Shown: one piece after another, positions 8,145 through 16,406 of the stretch
Position numbering within the stretch: position 1 is the stretch's first letter
Layout: the number at the start of each line of letters is the position of its first letter
Assembly: GCF_001718195.1 (NCBI RefSeq)
Contig: NZ_MCNV01000001.1
Span: 124,001 to 188,000, forward strand
Direction of reading: 5' to 3'
Source: Paraburkholderia nodosa
GTDB taxonomy: Bacteria; Pseudomonadota; Gammaproteobacteria; Burkholderiales; Burkholderiaceae
DNA: 64,000 bases
Made by a program: the position numbers and the translations under genes
The notes under the pieces: generated by a model
The model's database searches: none
What the model saw: the letters and a program-made list of their open reading frames with translations, nothing else
Told to the model about the DNA's origin: nothing

Positions 8145-9707
8145 TCACGGGTCTGCGCGCTTCCCCCAGATCAAAGCCTCGGGGTGGCGTTCGAGATAAT
8201 CGGATAAGGCGTTCAGGCTGGCCAGCGTACGCCGCAACGCGGCCAACGCCTGATGAGCGTCGCTCTGCAACGGCGAATCCTGGTCGAGCATCGCTTGCGC
8301 GGAACGAAACGCCCGTTGCGCCGATTCGAGCGTCGAACGCGCACGCGGTACGAGCTCCGTATCGAGCCGCGCAAAGAGGACATTCGACTGCTGCAACGAC
8401 GCGTCCAGGTTGCGCCCGATCGCCTGAAGCGGCATGCGGTCGAGCCGGCGCACGATATTCGACACCTGGTCCTGAAGCTCCTCGAGTGAGTTGGGCACCG
8501 TCGGCAATTCGACCGGCGAGCGCTCCGTGTCGACGCGCGCCGCGGGTGCGTGCGGGAAGATGTCGAGTGCGACGTACTTCTGCCCCGTCAATAGACTTCC
8601 CGTGCGTAGCTGGCCGCGCAGTCCCTGAGCGACGAGCTGGTGCAGCAGGCTCTTGCCTGCCGTTCCCGCACCGTCGCCGAGCGCGTCGCGGTAGTTGCGG
8701 CCGAGCCGGGAGGGATACAGGCTCAGCGTGACCAGCATGTCGAAACGTCCGCTTTCGGGTTGGAGGTCGATAGCGACTGCCGTGACCGTGCCCAACCCAA
8801 CGCCGCGGAATTCGACTGGCGCGCCAACGGACAGCCCTCGCACCGACTGCGCGAAGCGCATGCGCACCACGGCAGGCGGACCTTCGTTCGCGCGCATCGC
8901 GTCAGTGCGGCTTTCCGCGAGCCGGAAATCCTCGACGCTCGTGGCGGACACTGGGCGCACGCTCCCACGCGGCGTATCGAATGCGAGGCCGCCCGCGAGC
9001 AGCGCCGCGGCCGGCGGCGTTTCCAGCCGCATGCCGCTGGAATCGAGCTTGAGTTCGACGCCGCTCGATTGCCACCAGCGCGTATCGGACGTGACCAGAC
9101 GATCGAACGGTCTCCTGACGAAAACGCCGATACGGACGTTATCGCCACTGGTCACCAGCGAATAGCCGAGCACCTCCCCGACCTGCACACCGCGAAAATA
9201 AACGGGCGAGCCGGCATTCAGCGAGCCGAGCGTTGGGGCGCGAATCACGAAACGCGTGCCCTCTGCGTCGCTGGTGATGGCCGGCGGCGTGTCGAAGCCC
9301 GTGAATGTGTAGCACGCCCTGGGCGAATGAATGTCGATATCGACGTCGATCCAGGTTCCCGATACGGCGGTCAGGAGCCCGGAGATGTTCTTCACGTCGA
9401 TGCGCGGACGCACGACCCAGAATTTCGTGCCGCACATGGCGATGTGTGGTCCGGCCGCATCGAGCCTCAGTTCGGCATCCACGCGCTGACCATCCGCGGA
9501 CAAACGCAGATGCTCGAGCCGGCCAACGACCACGCCGCGATATCGCACCGGCGTTTTGCCGGCGACGAGCCCGGCGCCCGACACGAAGCTCACGGTTACA
9601 CGGGTGCTGCGTTGCGACAGCGCTTGAGCGAGCATCAGGCCGCCAGCCAGGTTCGCCAAAACCCACGCGGCCCAGACTGCGGCATGCAACCACCGCCGGT
9701 CACTCAC
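8145..9707 (-). CDS. pqiB: PqiB/MlaD-type MCE protein
   Basis: A 520-residue inner-membrane-anchored protein: one N-terminal transmembrane helix (about 10-30) followed by three MCE domains, each with the pattern G-PV-YRGV-VG (KTPVRYRGVVVGRLE; GSPVYFRGVQVGEVL; GAPVEFRGVGLGTVT), then a C-terminal helical region of about 120 residues. This is the architecture of PqiB, which forms a periplasm-spanning tube for lipid transfer. The GTG at 9707 is chosen because GGGGAAG lies just upstream and the signal-anchor starts there. The usual partners PqiA (membrane permease-like) and PqiC (lipoprotein) are not adjacent, which is unusual. The neighbouring lipoprotein is DUF3313, not PqiC. Confidence 0.85.
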   Translation of the reverse strand: MSDRRWLHAAVWAAWVLANLAGGLMLAQALSQRSTRVTVSFVSGAGLVAGKTPVRYRGVVVGRLEHLRLSADGQRVDAELRLDAAGPHIAMCGTKFWVVRPRIDVKNISGLLTAVSGTWIDVDIDIHSPRACYTFTGFDTPPAITSDAEGTRFVIRAPTLGSLNAGSPVYFRGVQVGEVLGYSLVTSGDNVRIGVFVRRPFDRLVTSDTRWWQSSGVELKLDSSGMRLETPPAAALLAGGLAFDTPRGSVRPVSATSVEDFRLAESRTDAMRANEGPPAVVRMRFAQSVRGLSVGAPVEFRGVGLGTVTAVAIDLQPESGRFDMLVTLSLYPSRLGRNYRDALGDGAGTAGKSLLHQLVAQGLRGQLRTGSLLTGQKYVALDIFPHAPAARVDTERSPVELPTVPNSLEELQDQVSNIVRRLDRMPLQAIGRNLDASLQQSNVLFARLDTELVPRARSTLESAQRAFRSAQAMLDQDSPLQSDAHQALAALRRTLASLNALSDYLERHPEALIWGKRADP

Positions 9708-9881
9708 AACTTCCCCACGACGACATGCCACACGCGCCTCGCAAATCGGGATGCAAAGGCGAGCGCATGGCCAACCGCGCATGCAAAGAAGCTGAAGAGA
9801 CTCACGGTGCGTTGAAGATCTGGCGAGAAAGTCGATGGGGTTCGGACCGGCGGCGCCCTTTGCGCTCAGGCGGCTTCGCCG

Positions 9882-10544
9882 TTAGCGCAACTGCTCGACG
9901 AGCGCATCGGCGCCCTTGTCGATGCCGGTTTCGGCCGCGCTCAGGGAGCCGAAGGCAGCGGGCAGATTCATCGCGTTCGGGTATTGCTTTGTCACGTAGG
10001 CGCGAAGCAGACGCCCCGACGCACTGTCGTACACCTCCACGGCATACGACACCGAGCCGCTAAACGCTCCTTTGCCGCCCCGGATCGCCTGAACGCCGTT
10101 GTAGAGATTGCCCGCGATGTCGAAATGCATCGCCTGGCCGATCAGGGCAGTCGTTTTCTCCGCGCCGGTCAACGTGAGTTTCACGCGCAGCGTCGCGGGC
10201 GACGGCTGGGTCGCCAGGTCGAAACGCTTCGATAGCGTGTCGGCAAACGTCTTGTGCATGTAGGCGGCGAGCACGTCCTTGTCCGAGTCCGACAGGTCGC
10301 CGAACTGATTGTCGGCGCCTTGATACACCGCGACCGGATCGACGATGACCTGCGAGTAGCGCGACCAGAGCACCGGCGCCGCATAGCGGAATGGCGTCTG
10401 CGCGGCGTCGTGATCCCGGTTCTCCTTGAGCTGGGAAGACGAGGCGAGGCTGTTATAGGCCACGGGCTGCACGCCCGCACACGCCGACAACATCAGGAGT
10501 ACTACGCAAGCCGACGACATGTGAAGAAAACGGTTGTTGAGCAC
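9882..10544 (-). CDS. DUF3313 lipoprotein
   Basis: A 220-residue predicted lipoprotein: hydrophobic leader and lipobox LSAC at about residues 19-22, so the mature protein would start at a lipidated Cys. The remainder resembles the DUF3313 family of unknown function (YSQVIVDPVAVY; FADTLSKRFDLAT; GLY/NGVQAIRGG). Translation appears to start at GTG 10544, preceded by AAAAGGA. A TetR-family regulator is divergent from it, and a palindrome overlaps both -35 regions, so the TetR protein probably controls it. A role in envelope stress or solvent response is possible but unproved. Confidence 0.8.
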   Translation of the reverse strand: MLNNRFLHMSSACVVLLMLSACAGVQPVAYNSLASSSQLKENRDHDAAQTPFRYAAPVLWSRYSQVIVDPVAVYQGADNQFGDLSDSDKDVLAAYMHKTFADTLSKRFDLATQPSPATLRVKLTLTGAEKTTALIGQAMHFDIAGNLYNGVQAIRGGKGAFSGSVSYAVEVYDSASGRLLRAYVTKQYPNAMNLPAAFGSLSAAETGIDKGADALVEQLR

Positions 10545-10631
10545 GAAGGCATCCTTTTAAAAGTTGCCGGATACCGCCTGGCATCCGGCCGAGTCCACGA
10601 CGAGACGAAGCGTAGCATCGGTCTCGGAGGA

Positions 10632-10679
10632 TGTAAACCGTCTATCCGGTTTGTTTGTGGAACGATGCAGGGGTACAAT
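10632..10679. promoter_or_regulatory. Divergent promoters with shared TetR operator
   Basis: Inverted repeat AAACCG-N6-CGGTTT at 10635-10652. On the plus strand TTGTTT (10651-10656) and TACAAT (10674-10679) are 17 bases apart and serve tetR; the inferred start of transcription is at or next to the tetR ATG. On the minus strand TTTACA (10632-10637) and TACGCT are also 17 bases apart and serve the lipoprotein. The palindrome overlaps both -35 boxes. Confidence 0.6.
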
Positions 10680-10686
10680 CGCGCCC

Positions 10687-11238
10687 ATGGATAACCAGAC
10701 ACGTTCCGAGATTTCCCGCAGAAAGGCGATTGACGCGGCGCTTGCGATCCTGACCCGCGACGGGGTCGGCGGACTGACATTCGATGCGCTCGCGCGCGAA
10801 AGCGGCATCAGCAAAGGCGGATTGCTACACCAGTTCCGTAACAAACTGGGCGTGCTGCGCGCGCTGCTGGATCGTCAGCGGGAACAATTCGAGCAGATCG
10901 CGCAAGATCACCTGGCGGCGGGCGGCCAGGCCCGGGCAGAACCGGTCCTTTCGGCGCAGATCGCGATTTTCAGGGAGTCGATCAACCAGCCGGACTCCGT
11001 CGCGCGCGCCGTGCTCGCGGCCCTGGTCGAAAGCCCGGCGCTGCTCGAAGACCTGAAGGCCCAGGACGCGGCCAAGATGGAACAGCTGCAGGTCGAGGCC
11101 CGCGACCTCGAACTCTCGTTGCTACGCTACTTCGCCGCGAGCGGCATCGCGTTCAGCACGCTGCTCGGGCTGTCGGCCGTGCCCGACGCGCTGCGGGAAC
11201 GGCTGTTCGACCGCCTGCTCGACGAGAAGAAGTGGTGA
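10687..11238 (+). CDS. TetR-family transcriptional regulator
   Basis: A 183-residue protein with an N-terminal TetR HTH (residues about 8-55; LTFDALARESGISKGGLLHQF is the recognition region) and a C-terminal ligand-binding domain of the TetR_C type rich in Leu and Ala. The ATG at 10687 begins the domain directly; an upstream in-frame extension is not protein-like. The predicted -10 box ends eight bases before the ATG, so the transcript may be nearly leaderless. It is divergently arranged with the DUF3313 lipoprotein and likely represses both genes through the palindrome between them. Confidence 0.9.
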   Translation: MDNQTRSEISRRKAIDAALAILTRDGVGGLTFDALARESGISKGGLLHQFRNKLGVLRALLDRQREQFEQIAQDHLAAGGQARAEPVLSAQIAIFRESINQPDSVARAVLAALVESPALLEDLKAQDAAKMEQLQVEARDLELSLLRYFAASGIAFSTLLGLSAVPDALRERLFDRLLDEKKW

Positions 11239-11304
11239 CGTGGCTGCCGCGCGGGAGCAATCGCGCGGCCGGCTGACGGCTGCGTCAGGCAGCACGCTCC
11301 GCGC

Positions 11305-11688
11305 TCAGGTCGCGTACTGCGCCACCCCGTTGCCGAACGACCAGTTCTCCCGCGCGACATCCACGAGATTCACGAACACGTCCTCGCGCCTCACTCCCGG
11401 ATCGCGCGCGAGGTTTTCGGCAATCTGTGCAAACAGCGCCTTCTTCTGATCCTGCCCGCGCGTGTTGTTCACGGCGATCTGAATCATCACCAGATCGTCG
11501 CTGCGCTCGATCCCGAGATAGTGCCGGCCGAACACGAAGTTATCGGCATCGTGCTCGGTGATGATCATGAAGATGTCGTCTTCGGGCGCCTTGAACACCT
11601 CCATCAGCGCTTGGTGAATGCCCTGCGTGAGCGCCTTGCGATACGTGGCGGGCTTGCCTGCGCGAACCGCGATACGAGTGAACGGCAT
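11305..11688 (-). CDS. Tautomerase family protein
   Basis: A 127-residue protein starting MPFTRIAVRAG. The Pro after the initiator Met is the catalytic base of the 4-oxalocrotonate tautomerase/MIF superfamily; the length and the two-repeat pattern fit the Tautomerase_2 group. The in-frame ATG at 11718 would bury Pro-1 internally, so 11688 is chosen; AGGAG stands 6 bases upstream of it. A LysR regulator is divergent with about 100 bases between, a common arrangement for a regulator and its target. The substrate cannot be predicted. Confidence 0.88.
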   Translation of the reverse strand: MPFTRIAVRAGKPATYRKALTQGIHQALMEVFKAPEDDIFMIITEHDADNFVFGRHYLGIERSDDLVMIQIAVNNTRGQDQKKALFAQIAENLARDPGVRREDVFVNLVDVARENWSFGNGVAQYAT

Positions 11689-11736
11689 GTCGATCTCCTG
11701 CTTCGGTGGGTTTGACATGACATCAGCTTAGGTGCG

Positions 11737-11766
11737 ATCTATCATAATAAACAGGCATAGATAGAT
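11737..11766. promoter_or_regulatory. Inverted repeat between tautomerase and lysR genes
   Basis: ATCTATC (11737-11743) and GATAGAT (11760-11766) are perfect inverted copies 16 bases apart in an AT-rich gap. Position and form fit a LysR-type binding site shared by the two divergent genes. Confidence 0.45.
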
Positions 11767-11788
11767 ATTTCATCCATTTTCATCTGAA

Positions 11789-12640
11789 ATGAAACCACTG
11801 GATCTCGACGCCGTGCGCGCCTTCGTGCTCGTCGCCGAGCTGCGCAGCTTCACGCGTGCCGCCGACGCCCTCGACACCACGCAATCGGCGGTGAGCCTCA
11901 AGCTCAAGCGCCTCGAGGCGCATCTGGGCAAGCAGTTGCTCGAACGCACGCCGCGCGTCGTGCGGCTTTCGGCGGATGGCCTCACGTTCCTCGCCGCCGC
12001 GCGCGACCTGCTGGGCGCGCATGAGCGCGCGCTCGGGGCGCTTGCGGGCGACGAGCGGCGGCTCGCGCTCGGCCTGAGCGAGCATGTTGCGGACGCCAAC
12101 CTCGCCCGCCAGCTCGCCCAGCTTCGCGTCCATGATCCGGGACTCGTGATCGAGCTGCATCTGGGGCTCTCGGCGCATCTGCTCGCGCAGTTCGACGAGC
12201 GGCGGCTCAATGCCGTCATCGTCCGTCAGGAGGAAGAGGAGGCGCCGCGCGGCGATGCCCGTCGGCTCTTCGCGGAGCCGCTCGTCTGGCTCGCCGCGCC
12301 GCAATGGCAGTGGCAGCCCGGCACGGCGCTGCCACTCGCGCTGCTCGCCGCGCCATGCGCGGTGCGGGCCGCAGCGATTCGCGCGCTCGACGCCGCGGGC
12401 GTGGCGTGGACCGAAGTGTTCGTGGGCGGCGGCGTCGCCGCGGTAGGCGCGGCGCTGGCCGCTGGTCTCGCGGTTTCGCCGCTGGCGCGCCGGGTCGCGC
12501 CGCGCGAACTGATCGACGTCGGCGCTCGGCTCGGTTTGCCCGCGCTGCCGGTTTCGCAGGTCCTGCTTCACTCGCGGGTGCACGAGCCGCGAACCGCGGC
12601 GACGCTGCAACTGTTCGCGTCGGGGCTCGGCACGGGCTAG
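11789..12640 (+). CDS. LysR-family transcriptional regulator
   Basis: A 283-residue LysR regulator. The N-terminal winged HTH spans residues 1-60 (LRSFTRAADALDTTQSAVSLKLKRLE is cut by a typical turn), followed by a linker helix and a periplasmic-binding-like effector domain to the C-terminus. Ribosome binding looks weak. It is divergent from the tautomerase gene, which it probably controls. The effector domain is Ala/Leu-rich and no ligand can be inferred. Confidence 0.88.
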   Translation: MKPLDLDAVRAFVLVAELRSFTRAADALDTTQSAVSLKLKRLEAHLGKQLLERTPRVVRLSADGLTFLAAARDLLGAHERALGALAGDERRLALGLSEHVADANLARQLAQLRVHDPGLVIELHLGLSAHLLAQFDERRLNAVIVRQEEEEAPRGDARRLFAEPLVWLAAPQWQWQPGTALPLALLAAPCAVRAAAIRALDAAGVAWTEVFVGGGVAAVGAALAAGLAVSPLARRVAPRELIDVGARLGLPALPVSQVLLHSRVHEPRTAATLQLFASGLGTG

Positions 12641-12842
12641 ATAGCGTTCAGCTCAGGATGGGCGGCAGCGCGTGCGGCATGGGAATCGCACTTTTGGACG
12701 CGGGCGCCGCGCCGGAAGCGGGATGATGCACGCGGGCTGCCGCGTGGGCCTCGCCGGGCGTGAGCCATCAATACGCCTGCCCGCACCTCGCCTCTCCCCA
12801 AAGCCGTCCCAATGTCCGGCGAGGATTATACCGAGTCAAAAC

Positions 12843-12870
12843 TTGCAATAATCCATATATGGACTAATAT
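12843..12870 (+). promoter_or_regulatory. Promoter and operator of the Xre-RES pair
   Basis: TTGCAA (12843-12848) and TAATAT (12865-12870) are 16 bases apart. The spacer contains the perfect 12-bp palindrome TCCATATATGGA (12852-12863), a natural site for repression by the antitoxin. This AT-rich patch stands out from the surrounding high-GC DNA. Confidence 0.6.
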
Positions 12871-12902
12871 CTACTAAAAGTTCAATTCAGGACTCGACCA
12901 CC

Positions 12903-13331
12903 ATGTCACCCGCCACTGCTTCCGTCACACCGTCGCGACGCCCCCGCGCCGAACCCTCGCTCACCGAAATGTCGGCGGCGGGGCTCAGGGCGTTCTTCAA
13001 CATTGCGCGCGACTGGGACCTGAGCGCCGAAGAGCAGATTATTCTGCTCGGCTCGCCGGGCCGATCCACGTTCTTCAAGTGGAAGCAGTCCCCGCACACC
13101 GCCCGGCTGGGCCGCGACACACTCGAACGCCTTTCGCTGCTGCTCGGCATCTACAAGGCGTTGCAGATTCTCCTGCCCCAACCCACCTCCGCCGACACCT
13201 GGATCAAGCGCCCCAACAGCGCACCGCCCTTTGGCGGACGGCGCGCGCTCGACCGCATGCTGGCCGGCAACGTCAGCGACCTCGTGGCGGTGCGCCAGTA
13301 TCTCGACGCAATGCGAGGCGGCTGGGCGTGA
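12903..13331 (+). CDS. Xre/MbcA/ParS-type antitoxin
   Basis: A 142-residue antitoxin of the RES-Xre type II system. The N-terminal half contains a short HTH-like helical region (FFNIARDWDLSAEEQIILLG, then STFFKWKQSP) and the C-terminal half the MbcA/ParS toxin-binding domain, with the typical end PPFGGRRALDRMLAGNVSDLV, followed by RQYLDAMRGGW. It is expected to bind and neutralise the RES toxin and to autoregulate through the palindrome in its promoter. Its stop overlaps the toxin start by four bases. Confidence 0.9.
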   Translation: MSPATASVTPSRRPRAEPSLTEMSAAGLRAFFNIARDWDLSAEEQIILLGSPGRSTFFKWKQSPHTARLGRDTLERLSLLLGIYKALQILLPQPTSADTWIKRPNSAPPFGGRRALDRMLAGNVSDLVAVRQYLDAMRGGWA

Positions 13332-14029
13332 CGCAAACGAACTGGCAAGACCGCTGGCGCAGCGCGCATCTCACCTGGTCACCCGCGTTCAGGGTGATTC
13401 CCACCCGGTTTCCAGCCGTGAACCTGTTCGACCGCGTGGCTTCCGCGGACGACTTCGAGGCGCTCTACGCGCTCGAAGCGCTCACCAACGACCGGCTGCG
13501 CACCGAAACCGGCGACCTCGACCTCGTGCCGCGCGAGGAGCGCCGCTTCGGCCCCGGCTACGGGCCGATCATGGCGGCTTTCACGCATCTGAATCCGCAG
13601 GGCAGCCGTTTTTCCGACGGCACCTACGGCGTGTTCTACTGCGCGCGCTCGCGCGCCACCGCCGTGGCGGAAACGCGCTATCACTCGGGGCTTTTTCTCG
13701 CGGCCACGAACGAGCCGCCCATCCGCCAGCAAATGCGGCTCTATACGGTGATCGCACATGGCGAGGTGATCGATCTGCGCGACGACCCCGCGCTCGACCC
13801 GGGCGTGCTCTCGCCCGACGACTACACGGCCGGCCAGGCGCTAGGCCGCGCCGCCCGCGAGGCGCGTGCGCCGGGCATTGCGTATCCCTCGGTTCGCGAC
13901 GAGGACGGCCAATGTCTCGCCGCCTTCAGCACGACGCTGCTGCGCGCGTGCCATCACGCGGCGTATCTGGAATACAACTGGAATGGGCACACCATCGACA
14001 TGGTGTTCGAGTTGAACCGCATCGTATGA
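13328..14029 (+). CDS. RES-domain toxin (NAD+-degrading)
   Basis: A 233-residue RES-domain protein. The conserved Arg (RVIPTRF), Glu (AVAETRYH) and Ser (YPSVRDEDG) that name the family are present in order. RES toxins such as MbcT or Res cleave or phosphorolyse NAD+. Start is taken as GTG 13328, which overlaps the antitoxin stop (GTGA) and fits translational coupling; the longer open frame upstream is out of the family. The antitoxin-first order is standard. It converges with a metallophosphatase gene 37 bases away. Confidence 0.9.
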   Translation: MTQTNWQDRWRSAHLTWSPAFRVIPTRFPAVNLFDRVASADDFEALYALEALTNDRLRTETGDLDLVPREERRFGPGYGPIMAAFTHLNPQGSRFSDGTYGVFYCARSRATAVAETRYHSGLFLAATNEPPIRQQMRLYTVIAHGEVIDLRDDPALDPGVLSPDDYTAGQALGRAAREARAPGIAYPSVRDEDGQCLAAFSTTLLRACHHAAYLEYNWNGHTIDMVFELNRIV

Positions 14030-14066
14030 GCCGAGCGGCCAACGGGAGACCGGCAGGCGCGAGGCC

Positions 14067-14810
14067 TCAGGGAAGCACGATCGCGGCCGCGCCGTGCGCG
14101 AGCGCCTCGACCTGCGAGACCGACAAGATGCGCGATGTGAGCGCCTCGACCATGGTGAGGCGTCCTTCGGTGATGAACGCTCCGGTGTCGATGAACACCT
14201 GCGAGCCGATCTGCCGCACTTCACGCACCGGCGTATGCCCGCAGAACGTGAGCGAGAGCGCATGGCGCGCCGGATCGCCCGTGCCGAGCACGAGATCGCG
14301 GCCCCAAAGCATGCGTTCGCGCACGTCGGAATCGAACTGGCCGCTGTCGAGCGCGGCGTCGTCGCCGAAAAATTCCGCGTGAATGATATTGAATCGCTTT
14401 TCGCCCTCGCCCACCACGCGCGCGAGCGGCAATTGGCGTAGCCGTTGCGCGTAGTGCACGAGTTCGGCGTCGGGCACGCTCTGCGCCCAGCCGCCGCCGA
14501 TGCCATACCAGCGGTTGCGCGGCATCTTCCCTTCGGCTACGGCGCACAGTGCGTCTTCGTGATTGCCGAGCACGGCGTAGAACCACGGTTTGTCGAGCAG
14601 CGCGAGCGCCTGTTCGCACTGCTCGCGCTCGCCGCGGTCAACGAGATCGCCCACAGAAAACAGCCGGTCACGCGCGGTGTCGAACTCGACTTCGCGCAAA
14701 AGATAGCGCAACGCCTCCACGCAACCATGCAAATCGCCTACTACGAAGTCGCGACCTGCAAGATTGGCGGCATGGTGCTGCACGAGAGCGTCGGGTGTAT
14801 GCGTCATCAC
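14067..14810 (-). CDS. Calcineurin-like metallophosphatase
   Basis: A 247-residue metallophosphoesterase with all motifs of the Ser/Thr phosphatase/ApaH-like fold: GDLHG, GDLVDRG, GNHE, IIHAEF and GHTPV. It probably coordinates two metals and acts as a PrpA/PrpE-like protein phosphatase or a dinucleoside polyphosphatase; the sequence does not separate these. Two Met codons begin the frame (14810 and 14807), with GATGAAG just upstream. It is monocistronic by spacing. Confidence 0.85.
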   Translation of the reverse strand: MMTHTPDALVQHHAANLAGRDFVVGDLHGCVEALRYLLREVEFDTARDRLFSVGDLVDRGEREQCEQALALLDKPWFYAVLGNHEDALCAVAEGKMPRNRWYGIGGGWAQSVPDAELVHYAQRLRQLPLARVVGEGEKRFNIIHAEFFGDDAALDSGQFDSDVRERMLWGRDLVLGTGDPARHALSLTFCGHTPVREVRQIGSQVFIDTGAFITEGRLTMVEALTSRILSVSQVEALAHGAAAIVLP

Positions 14811-14989
14811 TTCATCATAGCGCTGTGTGAGTGGGCCATATGAGCGCCAAATATCGTATCGGTTGCGATTGCGACAGGCGCGTCACAAAGCACACAACAC
14901 GCAAGCGGCGTGCCTGCGTTCACAGCATACGCGTTTGCGGTTATCAGTGCCGCCGCGAGCGCGGCGCAAAGCCCCGGCGTTACGGTGAG

Positions 14990-16393
14990 TTACTGGGGCT
15001 GGGCACGCAGCTCCGCGACCTCGCCGGCCGTGAGCGTGGCCCGCAGATCGCCGAACTGCGTCGTCACGTAGTTGGAAATGGCTGCCACCTGTTCGTTGCT
15101 CAATGCATCGCCGAATGCCGGCATCAGCACGTCGCTGTCCTTCGTCTGGCGCCGCACACCGTGCAGGATCACCATCGCGAGGTTGTCCGGGCTCGGCGCG
15201 CCTGAAACGCTGTTATGAATGAGCGATGGATACGCGCCCGGCGCGCTTCCCCCCACGCCGCCGCCTGTCCAGTGGTGGCAACTCGCGCAGTTCGCCACGA
15301 AAAGCTGCAAGCCGTTCACGGTCGTGATCGTCGTGCCGCGCAGCGCGGTGATGTCGTTCACAGCGGGCTTGCCCCAGGCATCGCGCGGCCGCGTCACGCC
15401 GCCCGAAACCGGCGGCAGCGCGCGCAGATACGCCACGATCGAACGCAGGTCCTCATGCGTCAGATATTGCGTCGAGTGCTGGACCACGTCGGCCATCGGA
15501 CCGGCTGCGCTCGCATGACCCGCGGCAATGCCCGTGGAGAGATAGGCGATCAGCGCGTCGTCGCTCCAGTTGCCAATGCCGCTCGTGCGGTCGGGCGTGA
15601 TGTTGTAAGCCTGCCAGCCTGCTTGCGTCGCGCCCGAGAAACGCTCCGTCGTCTTGAGACCCTGCATGAAGTTGCGCGGCGTGTGGCATTCCTCGCAATG
15701 CGCGAGGCCTTCGACGAGATAGGCGCCGCGGTTGAATTCGGCGCTTTGCTTCGGGTCCGGCACGAAGCGGCCTTCGTTGAAGTTGAAGAGATTCCACAAG
15801 ATCATCAGCCAGCGCTGGTTGAATGGAAAGCGCAGTTCGTTCGCGGGCGGCGTGTAATGCACCGGCGCGACCGTATTCAGATAGGCGCGGATCGCGAGCA
15901 TGTCCTGCTCTGTCATGCGCGTGAATTCGACGTAAGGAAATGCGGGATACAGCCGCTTGCCGCCCTTGCCGATGCCTTCATGCAACGCGCGTATGAAGTC
16001 GGTATCGCTCCACTGGCCGATGCCGGTATCGGGGTCCGGCGTGATGTTCGGCGTGTAGATTTTTCCAAGCGGCGTGCTGATGGGCAGGCCGCCCGCAAAC
16101 GGCCGGCCTGGATCGGCGGTATGGCACGCAACGCAGTCGCCAATGCGCGCTAGATGGGCGCCGCGCTTGATGAGCTCGGGCTTGTCGGCGTCCGCAATGG
16201 GCGTCGACGTGTCGTCGCCGCGCGCCGTGGACATCGGCAGTTCGTCGACGGGACGCGAGTTCGACTCGTGCGAGGCGTGCCACGCGATATAGAGCGCGAA
16301 GGCACAGAAAAGCGCGGCCGCGAGAGCGGCACGCGCGCGTCGCTCTCGCTCGTGATTCGTGGTGGCCGCTGTGGAGGACTTCGCTGTTTTCAT
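14990..16393 (-). CDS. Tri-haem cytochrome c subunit of FAD sugar dehydrogenase (beta)
   Basis: A 467-residue protein with an N-terminal membrane anchor/signal (about 20-40) and three haem-c sites, CVACH (87-91), CEECH (about 230) and CASCH (about 375), so a periplasmic tri-haem cytochrome. This is the electron-transfer beta subunit of the FAD-dependent sugar dehydrogenase family (glucose, gluconate or sorbitol dehydrogenases), passing electrons from the flavin subunit to quinone. Its gene follows the GMC subunit by 13 bases, completing a gamma-alpha-beta operon. Confidence 0.9.
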   Translation of the reverse strand: MKTAKSSTAATTNHERERRARAALAAALFCAFALYIAWHASHESNSRPVDELPMSTARGDDTSTPIADADKPELIKRGAHLARIGDCVACHTADPGRPFAGGLPISTPLGKIYTPNITPDPDTGIGQWSDTDFIRALHEGIGKGGKRLYPAFPYVEFTRMTEQDMLAIRAYLNTVAPVHYTPPANELRFPFNQRWLMILWNLFNFNEGRFVPDPKQSAEFNRGAYLVEGLAHCEECHTPRNFMQGLKTTERFSGATQAGWQAYNITPDRTSGIGNWSDDALIAYLSTGIAAGHASAAGPMADVVQHSTQYLTHEDLRSIVAYLRALPPVSGGVTRPRDAWGKPAVNDITALRGTTITTVNGLQLFVANCASCHHWTGGGVGGSAPGAYPSLIHNSVSGAPSPDNLAMVILHGVRRQTKDSDVLMPAFGDALSNEQVAAISNYVTTQFGDLRATLTAGEVAELRAQPQ

Positions 16394-16406
16394 CGTCTGG
16401 CTCGTA

